Of a stretch of 64,000 bases of DNA, positions 50,400 to 58,676 are shown piece after piece. Under the pieces are notes generated by a model. That model saw nothing but the letters and a program-made list of their open reading frames with translations. It made no database searches and was not told the origin of the DNA. Origin of the DNA: Streptomyces guryensis (GTDB lineage Bacteria; Actinomycetota; Actinomycetes; Streptomycetales; Streptomycetaceae); NCBI RefSeq assembly GCF_021261325.1, contig NZ_JAJSBI010000034.1, positions 36,904 through 100,903 on the forward strand. Direction: 5' to 3'. Position numbers and translations under genes: made by a program. The first letter of the stretch is position 1, and the number at the start of each line of letters is the position of its first letter.

Positions 50400-50948
50400 A
50401 TGCGCAAGCTCCGGAACGCCCGACGTGCCGTCGCCATGACGGCCGCCACCCTCGCCGCCCTCGGGGGCGCCACCATAGGCACCGCCGGCAGTGCCGGCGC
50501 CACCGCGCTCGACTGCGCATGGCGCCAGGTCGGCGCCAACAACGTCAACATCACCATGAACGGTGAGAAGGTGGGTTATCTGTACCAGGAGTACGACGGC
50601 TGCTACCACGTGCGGGCCCACTGGGTCTGGGACTCGTACTACCGCACCCACGCCCACTACCACACCACCGGGGCCTGGGTGAAGGTCGCCATCTTCCACG
50701 GCTTCGCGGAGCAGGAGTACGACAGCGCGGTCTCGGGTTCCACCGGGCCGGCAGAAGTCGCCGTCAACGGTGGCAACGGCATCTACTACAACGGTGCCGG
50801 CCGTTGGACCGCGGGAGTCACCATCCACACCACGTGGAGCACCAGCCCCGCTGACGCGTGGACCTACGCGGGGACCGCGACCCACAACTACCACACGGGC
50901 GACAACAACGGCTCCCCCTACGAGAGCGGGGACCGGAGCCACGGCTGA
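50400..50948 (+). CDS. Small secreted aromatic-rich protein
   Basis: A 182-residue exported protein. Its signal peptide (RRAVAMTAATLAALGGATIGTAGSAGA) leads into a region rich in Trp, Tyr and His (YHVRAHWVWDSYYRTHAHYH, WTAGVTIHTTWSTSPADAWT), with a single Cys pair near the start (LDCAWR, DGCYHV). AAGGAG lies 9 nt upstream of ATG 50400. It is divergent from the PucR-type regulator. The composition suggests a beta-rich secreted domain. I do not recognise a family. Confidence 0.78.
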   Translation: MRKLRNARRAVAMTAATLAALGGATIGTAGSAGATALDCAWRQVGANNVNITMNGEKVGYLYQEYDGCYHVRAHWVWDSYYRTHAHYHTTGAWVKVAIFHGFAEQEYDSAVSGSTGPAEVAVNGGNGIYYNGAGRWTAGVTIHTTWSTSPADAWTYAGTATHNYHTGDNNGSPYESGDRSHG

Positions 50949-50962
50949 TCCCGGGCACCTCA

Positions 50963-50997
50963 GCCCGCCCCGGGGCGCAACCCGTCCCGGGGCGGGC
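50963..50997 (+). terminator. Hairpin terminator after the small secreted protein
   Basis: A 12-bp perfect inverted repeat (GCCCGCCCCGGG at 50963-50974 and its complement at 50986-50997) with an 11-nt loop lies 15 bp after the stop. It is also placed to stop the convergent two-component operon. Confidence 0.8.
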
Positions 50998-51056
50998 GTC
51001 GGGGGAGGCGGCTTGCTGCCCCGTCCCGCGGGCGCCGCACGCACCCCGCCAAGAAC

Positions 51057-51701
51057 TCACGCCACCCCGAGAAAATGCAGCACCGCCAGCACCCGCCGGT
51101 GGTCCGCGTCCGCCTTCGGCAGGTCCAGCTTGGCGAAGATGCTGTTGATGTGTTTCGCCACCGCGCTCTCGCTGACCACGAGTTGTTCGGCGATACCCGC
51201 GTTGGACCGGCCGCCTGCCATCAGTTCCAGGACCTCGCGTTCCCGGGGGGTGAGGCGGTCCAGCGGGCCGCTGTGCCGGCGCACCAGCAGCTGGGAGACC
51301 ACCTGTGGGTCGAGGGCGGTGCCGCCCTCGGCCACCCGGCGCACGGTGGCCGCGAACTCCTCGACGTCCGCGACCCGTTGCTTGAGCAGATAGCCGATGC
51401 CGGAGGTGTTGGCCGACAGCAGATCGGTGGCGTAGCGCTCCTCGACGTACTGGGACAGGAGCAGTACGGCGGTCCGCGGCCACCGGCGCTTGACGACCAG
51501 CGCGGCCCGTACGCCCTCGTCCGTGAAGCCGGGGGGCATGCGGACGTCCACCACCGCGATGTCCGGCCGGTGCTCCTCCACCGCCGCCAACAGCGCCTCC
51601 GCGTCGCCCACTTCTGCGACCACCTCGAATCCGGCCATCTCCAGGACCCTGACCACGCCGATCCGGAGCAGTACGGAATCCTCGGCGATCACGGCACGCA
51701 C
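51057..51701 (-). CDS. NarL/LuxR-type response regulator
   Basis: A 214-residue regulator. The receiver domain (VIAEDSVLLRIGVVRVLEMAG, phospho-Asp in IAVVDVRMPPGFTDEG) precedes the LuxR HTH (LTPREREVLELMAGGRSNAGIAEQLVVSESAVAKHINSIFAKL). GTG 51701 is the start that opens with MRAVIAEDS-like sequence. It overlaps the upstream kinase gene by 13 bp, so the two are coupled. The target genes are unknown. Confidence 0.95.
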   Translation of the reverse strand: MRAVIAEDSVLLRIGVVRVLEMAGFEVVAEVGDAEALLAAVEEHRPDIAVVDVRMPPGFTDEGVRAALVVKRRWPRTAVLLLSQYVEERYATDLLSANTSGIGYLLKQRVADVEEFAATVRRVAEGGTALDPQVVSQLLVRRHSGPLDRLTPREREVLELMAGGRSNAGIAEQLVVSESAVAKHINSIFAKLDLPKADADHRRVLAVLHFLGVA

Positions 51702-52939
51702 GGCAGCTCCACGGTGATGACGGTCGGCCCCCCGGCGGGGCTGTCGACCGCCAGCGTGCCATCGACCGACGCGACTCGCTTGGCCAGCCCCGAAAGGCCG
51801 GTTCCGCGGCCGGGTTCGGCGCCGCCCACGCCGTCGTCCCGGATGACGACGAGCAGGCTCGTCCCGGCACGCTCCACCGTGACCTCGCCCTCGGACGCCT
51901 CCGCATGCTTCACCACGTTGGTGAGCGCTTCGGAGACGACGAAGTAGGCGACGGACTCGATCGTCGGTGACAGCCGCGCCGTCAGGTCCACCGTCACCCG
52001 GACCGGGACCGGCACCCGGGCGGCGAGGCCGGAGAGCGCGGCGTCGAGGCCGCGGTCCTCCAGGACGGCCGGATGCAACCCTCGTACCAGACTGCTCAGT
52101 TCCTCGATCGCCTCCTTCGCCTCCCGGTGCGCCTCGTCGATCACTCGGCGGGCGTCCTCGGGCAGGTCACCGAGGGTGGCCTTGGCGATCCCGAGGTTGA
52201 CCGCCAGCGAGACCAGCCGCTGCTGGGCGCCGTCGTGCAGGTCCCGTTCGATGCGGCGGCGTTCGGCGTCCACGACGTCCACGAGTCCGGCCCGGCTCTC
52301 GGTCAGGACCTCGACCCGGCGCGCCAGTTGCTCGGCCCGGCTGGGGCCGAGCAGGACGGTCGCCACGCGGGTGTCCAGCCGGGTGAGGGCGCCGGACAGC
52401 CAGGCCGCCAGGTCGAGGACGGCGATTCCGGCAACCGTGAGGTAGGCCGCCCAGGTCGAAGACCCGAGGTGCTGGAGGCGCCACTCCGGTGGTACGGCCC
52501 AGATCCACACGTAGGTGAAGGCGGCGGCGATCGCGACGGCCCAGGTCAGCAGCACGAGGAGCGCCCCGAGGGACAGCAACGGCCCGTACAGCCAGTGGTA
52601 CAAGAGCTGCCGCCGCCCCACCGGGGACCGTAGCCACTCGGACAGCCGGGGCCGCCGTCCGCCATGGGGCGAAGGGATGTCCACGCCGAGCCGGGTGCGG
52701 AAGCGGGCGTGCTGCGCCCGGGTCAGCAGCGGCTCCATCAGCACGGCGACGGCGAGCCCCGCGACCAACGCGAGCAGGACCGCCCCCGTCGACATCGCAT
52801 TGAAGACGATCAACGGCAGAGCCATGACGACCAGAACGCCGAACTGGATCAGCAGACCCGTGGCGAGGAAGGCGACCTGGCGTTGGGTCCCTCTGAACGG
52901 CCGCAGGAGCAGCCCCTGCAGACGGGTGACGGTGCGCAT
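51689..52939 (-). CDS. Sensor histidine kinase with putative-sensor membrane domain
   Basis: A 416-residue kinase. Two hydrophobic pairs in the first half (ATGLLIQFGVLVVMALPLIV, GAVLLALVAGLAVAVLMEPL and ALLVLLTWAVAIAAAFTYVW) match the actinobacterial putative-sensor domain. The HisKA_3 box has RRRIERDLHDGAQQRLVSLA. The ATPase domain has VSEALTNVVKHAEASEGEV and GTGLSGLAKRVASVDG. ATG 52939 has no clear Shine-Dalgarno, so the transcript may be leaderless. It pairs with the LuxR-type regulator at 51057. Confidence 0.93.
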   Translation of the reverse strand: MRTVTRLQGLLLRPFRGTQRQVAFLATGLLIQFGVLVVMALPLIVFNAMSTGAVLLALVAGLAVAVLMEPLLTRAQHARFRTRLGVDIPSPHGGRRPRLSEWLRSPVGRRQLLYHWLYGPLLSLGALLVLLTWAVAIAAAFTYVWIWAVPPEWRLQHLGSSTWAAYLTVAGIAVLDLAAWLSGALTRLDTRVATVLLGPSRAEQLARRVEVLTESRAGLVDVVDAERRRIERDLHDGAQQRLVSLAVNLGIAKATLGDLPEDARRVIDEAHREAKEAIEELSSLVRGLHPAVLEDRGLDAALSGLAARVPVPVRVTVDLTARLSPTIESVAYFVVSEALTNVVKHAEASEGEVTVERAGTSLLVVIRDDGVGGAEPGRGTGLSGLAKRVASVDGTLAVDSPAGGPTVITVELPCVP

Positions 52940-53109
52940 TGGGGAAACGCTACGGGCCCAGGTCAGAGCCGGTCCATGGTGCGAGTGCCCGGCTCGGGGT
53001 GCAACTGGTGCCACCCCCGGAACGGACCGCTGCGTTACTGACTGTGGCCGCCGTGTGGCGAAGGCTGGAGGTCGTGGAGGAGAGCCGGAAACGCGAGGAG
53101 ACCGAACCG

Positions 53110-53559
53110 ATGAGCATGCTGATGACCCGTCAGGAGCACAGGGTCACCCGCCGCGTGGCCGTACCCGGCGTCCGCCGCTGGTACCACCGCTGGCGCACGG
53201 AACATGTCCTCGTCGGCTGCGGGCTGGCCCTGCTGCCCTGGCTGCTCGTGCTGGCGAACGGCCTGCCCGGCACCGCCGTCGCCACGCACTGGAACACCGC
53301 ATGGGTGGGCCTGGACGCCCTGGAGGCGACGGGCCTGATCGCCACGGGGCTGCTGGCCGCCCGCGGCCACCCTCTGCACGCGCTCACGGGCTGCGCGACC
53401 GCGACCCTGCTGGTGGCCGACGCCTGGTTCGACACCATGACGGCCGCCCCGGGCGGGGACCAGCTCTCCGCGCTCGCGATGGCGTTCGGCGCGGAGCTGC
53501 CGCTGGCGGCGTTGTGCGCGGCGCTGGCGGTGCGGGGGCTCGCCCGCCGCACCGCCTGA
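53110..53559 (+). CDS. Four-helix membrane protein
   Basis: A 149-residue protein with four hydrophobic segments after a basic N-terminus: VLVGCGLALLPWLLVLANGL, WVGLDALEATGLIATGLLAA, ALTGCATATLLVADAWF and LPLAALCAALAVRGLA. Start ATG 53110 has GAGGAG about 9 nt upstream. It is divergent from the second two-component operon, whose regulator could control it. It belongs to no family I can name. Confidence 0.75.
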   Translation: MSMLMTRQEHRVTRRVAVPGVRRWYHRWRTEHVLVGCGLALLPWLLVLANGLPGTAVATHWNTAWVGLDALEATGLIATGLLAARGHPLHALTGCATATLLVADAWFDTMTAAPGGDQLSALAMAFGAELPLAALCAALAVRGLARRTA

Positions 53560-53597
53560 CCGGTCCGGCGGACGGGCGTACGGACGCGCTGACGGAG

Positions 53598-54398
53598 TCA
53601 GGCCACGGCGTCGCCGCGGACGTCGGCGCGCGAGACCGCCAGATAGCCGACGAAGCCGAGGATGGCGACCGTCCACGACAGGGTGACCGGGCCCAGCCCG
53701 AGGTCGAGTCCGCCCCGCTGGTGGCTCATGGCCATCCAGTCGGCGACGGAGGCCCCGAGCGGACGGGTGATGACGTACGCCGACCAGAAGGCGGTCACCG
53801 CGTTCAGGCCACCCCAGCGGTGGGCGACGGCCGGGACGGCGATGGCGGCGGCGTACACGACGGCCGAGCCGAGGTAGCCGAGGCCGATCGTGGCGGTGAG
53901 GTCGCCCGCGGCGGTGCCGAGGGCGAAGGTGGCGAGGACGGCCGCCCAGTAGAAGGCCTCGCGGCGCCGGGTGTGGATGCTGTGGATGGAGAGGGTGCCC
54001 TCGCTGCGGTACCAGAGCACGAAGACGGCCGCCAGCGCGACCATGAAGAACGGCGTCGAGACCAGGTACGGCACCCCGAGGCCGACGTGCAGCACATCGG
54101 CGGCCATCGTGCCGAACACGCTGACCACTACGATCGCGGTCCAGTAGATCCAGGCGACGTACCGGCGGACGGCGAACTGCACCGCCAGGGCGGCCACGAA
54201 CCCGATGCCGCCGATGCCCACCGCGGGGATCGGGCCGAGCACATGGGCCAGCCAGTCGGAGGCCGTCTCGCCCATGCCCGTGGTCAGCACCTTGATGATC
54301 CAGAAGTAGACGGTCACCTCCGGCACCTTGCTCGCCGAGTGCCGTATGCGGCCCGCGTGCTGCGCGGACCGGTCGGAGGTGAGGTGATCTGTCGTCAT
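53598..54398 (-). CDS. COG4705-type multi-pass membrane protein
   Basis: A 266-residue integral membrane protein with seven or more hydrophobic helices. KVPEVTVYFWIIKVLTTGMGETASDWL and the second half (AVTAFWSAYVITRPLGASVADWM) are repeated GETxSDWL-like and RPLGASxADW units, the signature of the COG4705 family. These two related halves suggest an internal duplication. The start is ATG 54398 with a weak ribosome-binding site. Convergent with the four-helix protein. The transported substrate, if any, is unknown. Confidence 0.85.
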   Translation of the reverse strand: MTTDHLTSDRSAQHAGRIRHSASKVPEVTVYFWIIKVLTTGMGETASDWLAHVLGPIPAVGIGGIGFVAALAVQFAVRRYVAWIYWTAIVVVSVFGTMAADVLHVGLGVPYLVSTPFFMVALAAVFVLWYRSEGTLSIHSIHTRRREAFYWAAVLATFALGTAAGDLTATIGLGYLGSAVVYAAAIAVPAVAHRWGGLNAVTAFWSAYVITRPLGASVADWMAMSHQRGGLDLGLGPVTLSWTVAILGFVGYLAVSRADVRGDAVA

Positions 54399-54595
54399 GG
54401 CAGGCACGATGACATGGCGAACAGCCGTCACCACAGGCCCCTTTGCCAGACTTTTGGCGCTTGTAGTGCACGAGTTGCCCGAGGCATGTCCGACCCTGAA
54501 CGCAACCTGAACGTGAGGGCAGACGTCCTGGTCGGAGCCGCACGGGGGGTGGTAGTGGGACGGTGGGGCGGTCCGTCAGTCGGCGCCAGCCGCCA

Positions 54596-54976
54596 TCAGA
54601 CGGCGTCCGGCGCGTCCGGCAGGTCCTCCAGTCCCGTCGCCCGGCCCTCCTCGTCCCAGCGGACCACCAGGACGCGCTCCACGGCCTCGCGGTCGAGAGG
54701 CCCGAACACATGCGGGAACAGAGTGCTCTCGGCGACTCCCGGCGGCGGCGCGGGATCCGCCGCCTCCCACACGCACTCCGCGGTCAGCCGTGCCTCGTCG
54801 AGCAGCAGCGCGAGCAGCGGCCGGGGAGCGCTGCGGTAGAACGCGTTCACGACCTTGAGCGTGGTCGCCTCGTCCGGGGAGCAGTGCACGAAACCGTCTC
54901 CGACCAGGGAGGAAGGGGCGTAGGGCCGGTCGGGACTGGCGTTCCACTCGGCGCTCGACACGACGTGATAGATCAT
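54596..54976 (-). CDS. DUF952 family protein
   Basis: A 126-residue cytoplasmic protein. MIYHVVSSAEWNASPDRPYAPSSL, GFVHCSPDEATTLKVVNAFY and LFPHVFGPLDREAVERV are the conserved segments of DUF952, including the FVHCS motif. The fold relates to ADP-ribosyl/glutathione-like domains, and no reaction is established to my knowledge. It lies divergent from the second cold-shock gene, separated by the csp promoter. Confidence 0.9.
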   Translation of the reverse strand: MIYHVVSSAEWNASPDRPYAPSSLVGDGFVHCSPDEATTLKVVNAFYRSAPRPLLALLLDEARLTAECVWEAADPAPPPGVAESTLFPHVFGPLDREAVERVLVVRWDEEGRATGLEDLPDAPDAV

Positions 54977-55010
54977 GCGCCGGTTATACCCCAGCGCCGA
55001 GCCGCGACCT

Positions 55011-55174
55011 GTGCTACCGTGATAAAAGTGGCAGTTTTGGTTACCAGAGACTTTTGAGTGCTCTTCGACCTTCCGTCGACGAGCACTCTTTTTTGTTCAC
55101 GTCAGGTCAATCGTTGCTGCGACGCCGGTTCCGCAAGGTGCGGACCCGGTCAATGCCCTCAAGGGAGATTCAAT
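55011..55174 (+). promoter_or_regulatory. Cold-shock gene promoter and leader (copy 2)
   Basis: GTGCTACCGT (55011-55020) and GGTTACCAGA (55039-55048) repeat, with the same spacing, the promoter/leader elements of csp copy 1. The rest of the leader, about 125 nt, contains a complete intrinsic terminator hairpin (55056-55094). AGGGAG precedes the ATG at 55175. The conservation of the first 40 bp while the rest differs suggests a functional leader box. Confidence 0.6.
55056..55094 (+). terminator. Intrinsic terminator inside the second csp leader
   Basis: GAGTGCTC (55056-55063) pairs with GAGCACTC (55081-55088). Inside, TCGAC (55065-55069) pairs with GTCGA (55075-55079) around loop CTTCC. TTTTTT follows at 55089-55094. 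This is the only hairpin with a full U-tract noticed in the window. It lies after the predicted start and before the csp gene, so it is either an attenuator or the end of a ~70-nt small RNA. Confidence 0.75.
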
Positions 55175-55378
55175 ATGGCATCTGGCACCGTGAAGTGGTT
55201 CAACGCGGAAAAGGGCTTCGGCTTCATCGAGCAGGACGGTGGCGGCGCCGACGTGTTCGCGCACTACTCGAACATCGCCACCTCGGGCTTCCGCGAGCTT
55301 CAGGAGGGCCAGAAGGTGACCTTCGACGTGACGCAGGGCCAGAAGGGCCCGCAGGCCGAGAACATCGTTCCCGCCTGA
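55175..55378 (+). CDS. Cold-shock protein, CspA family (copy 2)
   Basis: A 67-residue cold-shock domain protein, MASGTVKWFNAEKGFGFIEQ onward, with the same RNP1 (KGFGFI) and RNP2-like (VFAHYS) motifs and the same length as the csp at 4228. Differences include SGTV/TGTV near the start and VTFDVTQGQKGPQA against VSFDIAQGQKGPTA. AGGGAG gives the ribosome-binding site. It is followed by a similar terminator and a paralogous helicase. It binds single-stranded RNA. Confidence 0.97.
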   Translation: MASGTVKWFNAEKGFGFIEQDGGGADVFAHYSNIATSGFRELQEGQKVTFDVTQGQKGPQAENIVPA

Positions 55379-55404
55379 CGCTGACGCGTACGCACTACGT
55401 GGCT

Positions 55405-55433
55405 GGGGCCCGCACTCTTTGGGTGCGGGCCCC
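55405..55433 (+). terminator. Hairpin terminator after csp copy 2
   Basis: GGGGCCCGCAC (55405-55415) pairs with GTGCGGGCCCC (55423-55433), an 11-bp stem with a 7-nt loop, 26 bp after the csp stop. It corresponds to the hairpin at 4457-4490. Confidence 0.85.
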
Positions 55434-55564
55434 GGCTCGTTGCGTTTCCCCGTGCCGCGCCCCATCCTGCGCCGCATCCTTCACTTCGAATTCTTCATCC
55501 GTTCCTTCGGTTTCTTCGGCTCCTTCTTGCGAATCCTCATACGGTCCGTCCGTCGGGAGGCATT

Positions 55565-55587
55565 CCTCGATACGTGCCGCATCGAGG
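55565..55587 (+). promoter_or_regulatory. Hairpin covering the helicase Shine-Dalgarno
   Basis: CCTCGAT (55565-55571) pairs with ATCGAGG (55581-55587). The right arm overlaps the GAGGAGG ribosome-binding site (55584-55590) of the helicase at 55598. When folded, initiation would be hindered. The region before it (55450-55555) is unusually C/T-rich. Confidence 0.5.
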
Positions 55588-55597
55588 AGGCTTCCGC

Positions 55598-57061
55598 ATG
55601 AACCGCACAGCTCGTACGAATACGAACAAGAGAGCCCCCCGTTCCCGTCCGGGCCGGGGTCGCCCCGCCGCGTCCGGCGGCGAGTTCGCACTGCCGGTCA
55701 CCGTCACCCCGGCGCTGCCGCCCGTCGAGGACTTCGCCGAACTCGACATGCCCGAGCGCCTGTTGGCCACGCTCGGCACCGAGGGCGTGACCGCCCCGTT
55801 CCCGATCCAGGCCGCGACGCTGCCGAACTCCCTCGCAGGCCGGGACGTCCTGGGCCGCGGTCGCACGGGCTCAGGCAAGACGCTCGCCTTCGGCCTCGCC
55901 CTGCTGGCCCGGACCGCAGGGCAGCGGGCCGAGCCCCGGCAGCCGCTGGCCCTCGTCCTCGTACCCACCCGGGAACTGGCCCAGCAGGTCACCGACGCGC
56001 TCACCCCGTACGCCCGCGCGCTGCGGCTGCGGCTCGCCACCGTGGTCGGCGGGCTGTCGATCGGCCGCCAGGCGAGCGCGCTGCGTGGCGGGGCCGAGGT
56101 CGTCGTGGCGACACCCGGCCGGCTCAAGGACCTCATAGACCGGGGGGACTGCCGCCTGGACCGGGTCGCGATCACGGTCCTGGACGAGGCCGACCAGATG
56201 GCCGACATGGGCTTCATGCCGCAGGTGACGGCACTGCTCGACCAGGTGCGCCCCGGCGGACAGCGGCTGCTGTTCTCGGCGACGCTGGACCGCAACGTGG
56301 ACCGGCTCGTCCGTAACTACCTGCACGACCCCGTCGTGCACTCCGTGGACCCGTCCGCGGGCGCCGTCACCACGATGGACCATCACGTGCTGCACGTGGA
56401 GGACGAGGACAAGCACGCGACCACGACCGAGATCGCCGCCCGTGACGGGCGGGTGATCATGTTCCTGGACACCAAGCACGCGGCGGACCGGCTGGCCAAG
56501 AAGCTGCTGGCCGTCGGGGTGCGCGCGGCGGCGCTGCACGGCGGCAAGTCGCAGAACCAGCGCACCCGGACCCTGGCCCAGTTCAAGGACGGCCATGTCA
56601 GCGTGCTGGTGGCCACGAACGTGGCGGCCCGCGGCATCCACGTCGACAACCTCGACCTCGTCGTCAACGTCGACCCGCCCGGCGACCACAAGGACTATCT
56701 GCACCGGGGCGGCCGTACGGCACGCGCCGGCGAGTCCGGCACGGTCGTCACGCTGGTCCTGCCCCACCAGCGCCGCGAGGTGTCGCGCCTGATGGCCGAC
56801 GCCGGCATCACCCCGCGGACCACCCGGGTCCGCTCGGGCGAGGCCGAACTGACCCGTATCACCGGCGCCCAGGCCCCGTCGGGCGTGCCCGTCGTTCTCG
56901 CTCCGCCGGCCGCGGAGGCACGTCCGGCAGCCGAGGGCCGCCCGTCCCGTACGGGTTCCGCCCCGCGGGCACGGCGCGGCCGCCCCGCCCAGCAGGGCCG
57001 CCGCCGCGCCCCGTCCAAGGGTGCCAACCCGTCCAGGGGCGCCAAGGGGAACGGCCGCTGA
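55598..57061 (+). CDS. DEAD-box ATP-dependent RNA helicase (copy 2)
   Basis: A 487-residue helicase with the same motif order as the one at 4672: Q motif, RTGSGKT, PTRELAQQ, TPGRL, LDEADQMADMGF, SAT, IMFLDTKH, ATNVAARGI, HRGGRTARAG, and a basic Pro/Arg/Gly tail (ARRGRPAQQGRRRAPSKGAN). By eye most core residues are identical between the two. The start is ATG 55598 with GAGGAGG 7 nt upstream, itself partly inside a hairpin. It stands 219 bp after csp copy 2. A bidirectional terminator follows. No CBS or SCO5918-type gene accompanies this copy. Confidence 0.95.
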   Translation: MNRTARTNTNKRAPRSRPGRGRPAASGGEFALPVTVTPALPPVEDFAELDMPERLLATLGTEGVTAPFPIQAATLPNSLAGRDVLGRGRTGSGKTLAFGLALLARTAGQRAEPRQPLALVLVPTRELAQQVTDALTPYARALRLRLATVVGGLSIGRQASALRGGAEVVVATPGRLKDLIDRGDCRLDRVAITVLDEADQMADMGFMPQVTALLDQVRPGGQRLLFSATLDRNVDRLVRNYLHDPVVHSVDPSAGAVTTMDHHVLHVEDEDKHATTTEIAARDGRVIMFLDTKHAADRLAKKLLAVGVRAAALHGGKSQNQRTRTLAQFKDGHVSVLVATNVAARGIHVDNLDLVVNVDPPGDHKDYLHRGGRTARAGESGTVVTLVLPHQRREVSRLMADAGITPRTTRVRSGEAELTRITGAQAPSGVPVVLAPPAAEARPAAEGRPSRTGSAPRARRGRPAQQGRRRAPSKGANPSRGAKGNGR

Positions 57062-57068
57062 GACCGGC

Positions 57069-57094
57069 GCCCGGGACGCTCCCGCGTCCCGGGC
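57069..57094. terminator. Bidirectional hairpin terminator between helicase and sugar-binding gene
   Basis: GCCCGGGACG (57069-57078) pairs with CGTCCCGGGC (57085-57094), loop CTCCCG. It is placed between two convergent genes and can serve both. Confidence 0.82.
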
Positions 57095-57114
57095 GACATG
57101 GCGCTGCTTCTGGA

Positions 57115-58251
57115 CTACTTCAGCCCGATGGCCGCACAGTCCGCCGCGTACTTCGCGGTGCAGATGTCCTTGACGGTGTAGACGCCGTCCTTGATCACCG
57201 TCGACTTGATGTTGTTCTTCGTGAGGGCGACCACGGGGACCAGCATCGCCGGGATCGCCTTCTGGGTGGGACTGTCGACCGAGTCCTGGGTCAGCGCGTC
57301 GAACTCGAGGTTCTTGCCCTGCACCTTGTCCACCGCCATGTCCGCGGCGTTGGTCGCCTCCAGCAGGAACGACTTGTACACGGTCATCGTCTGCTCGCCC
57401 GCGACGATCCGCTGCACCGCGTCCAGGTTGGCGTCCTGCCCGGTCACCAGCGGCATCTTGGTGGCGCCCGCCGACTTCAGCGCGTCGATGACGCCGCCCG
57501 CCAAGCCGTCGCTTGCCGAGTAGACGGCGGCTATGTTGCTCAGCCCCACGGACTGGATGGCCTTCGTCGTGTTCGCCTTCGCGACCGACGGCAGCCACTT
57601 GTCGGTGTCGTACGACTTGACGATGTCGACGCGGCCCTTCAGCTCGCTGAGTGCGCCCTCCTTGACGAGTGCGGTGTTCGGGTCGCCGGGGTCGCCGTTC
57701 ATCATGACGACCTTGCTGGTGGCGGCCTTCTCCCCGAGCGCGTCGGCGATGGCGCGCCCCTGCACCTCGCCGACGAGCTCGTTGTCGTGGGAGACATACG
57801 CGTCGATGGGCCCCTGGGCGAGCCGGTCGTACGCGATGACCGGAATCCCGGCGTCCTTCGCCTTCTGCACATCCGGCGCGATGGCCTTGGCATCCACCGC
57901 GTCCACCATGATGACGTCCACCTTGGCGTCGATCATGTCCCCGAACTGCGAGCTCTGCTTGGCCACGCTCGCCTCGGCGTTGGCGTAACGGACCTTGCCC
58001 TTGCCATGCGTGAGGGAGGCCACCCGTGCCTTGAAGAGCGGGTAGTCGAACTTCTCGAACCGCGCCGTGTCCTTGTCGGGCAGCATCAGCCCCACCGTGA
58101 TGTCGTCGCCCTTCTTCGGACTCGCGGAACTGCTGCTCCCACTGACGCTGTCGATGACACCGCACGAGGAGAGGAGAAGTGCCGAGGCGGAGGCGAGAAC
58201 GGGGACGACGGCGAAACGACGCACGCCGGTTCTGCGGGGGGTGTGAAGCAT
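57115..58251 (-). CDS. Sugar ABC-transporter substrate-binding lipoprotein (ribose/xylose type)
   Basis: A 378-residue periplasmic-binding-fold lipoprotein. The lipobox is LSSC (LLLSSCGVIDSVSG), and the binding domain follows: VGLMLPDKDTARFEKFDYPL, DVIMVDAVDAKAIAPDVQKA, GIPVIAYDRLAQG, the D-x-N ligand contact region VTGQDANLDAVQRIVAGEQ and TMTVYKSF. This is close to XylF/RbsB-like proteins. No permease or ATPase gene is adjacent on either side within the window, so it is an orphan binding protein. It would deliver a sugar from outside the membrane. Confidence 0.9.
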   Translation of the reverse strand: MLHTPRRTGVRRFAVVPVLASASALLLSSCGVIDSVSGSSSSASPKKGDDITVGLMLPDKDTARFEKFDYPLFKARVASLTHGKGKVRYANAEASVAKQSSQFGDMIDAKVDVIMVDAVDAKAIAPDVQKAKDAGIPVIAYDRLAQGPIDAYVSHDNELVGEVQGRAIADALGEKAATSKVVMMNGDPGDPNTALVKEGALSELKGRVDIVKSYDTDKWLPSVAKANTTKAIQSVGLSNIAAVYSASDGLAGGVIDALKSAGATKMPLVTGQDANLDAVQRIVAGEQTMTVYKSFLLEATNAADMAVDKVQGKNLEFDALTQDSVDSPTQKAIPAMLVPVVALTKNNIKSTVIKDGVYTVKDICTAKYAADCAAIGLK

Positions 58252-58676
58252 CAGTTGCAGGTGCCTTCCGGGCAGTGGAGGAGCGGACCACCGGGTGAAG
58301 CAGAAGCCAACGGGCCCGTGGAGACCACGTCAAGACATCCAGTTGTCATCCCTTCAACTTCATACGGAATCTCCGCATCCGACGCGTGTATCTCGCCCTG
58401 CGCCCACTCTTTGGCGCCTCGCCCGTCAAGCGGCGGCCCGAACGAAGCTGCACCGGCCACGACGGCGCGCCTTCGTGTTCGACTCCAAGGCCCTCTCCAA
58501 GGCGGTGCAGGGTGATCGGGAGATCACTACTGGCGTCCGGCAGAGACGTGTCATACGGCCTCTGCCTCGAACGCCCCTCATACCTGCGCTTGGCCGTGGT
58601 GACCTGTTCCCCCAACCATTCGACGCCCGCGCTGCCCTGCCCCCTCGTATGACGAGGACGTCTCGCGGAGGCTCCT
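58252..58676. other. Intergenic region upstream of the sugar-binding gene
   Basis: About 425 bp, no supported gene. The promoter of the sugar-binding lipoprotein should be in the left part. I noticed no clear operator. Confidence 0.45.

Noticed and set aside
55871..58333. 820-codon minus-strand frame spanning helicase 2 and the sugar-binding gene
   Set aside because: A shadow frame. The sugar-binding gene in another frame has a lipobox, a signal peptide and a terminator.
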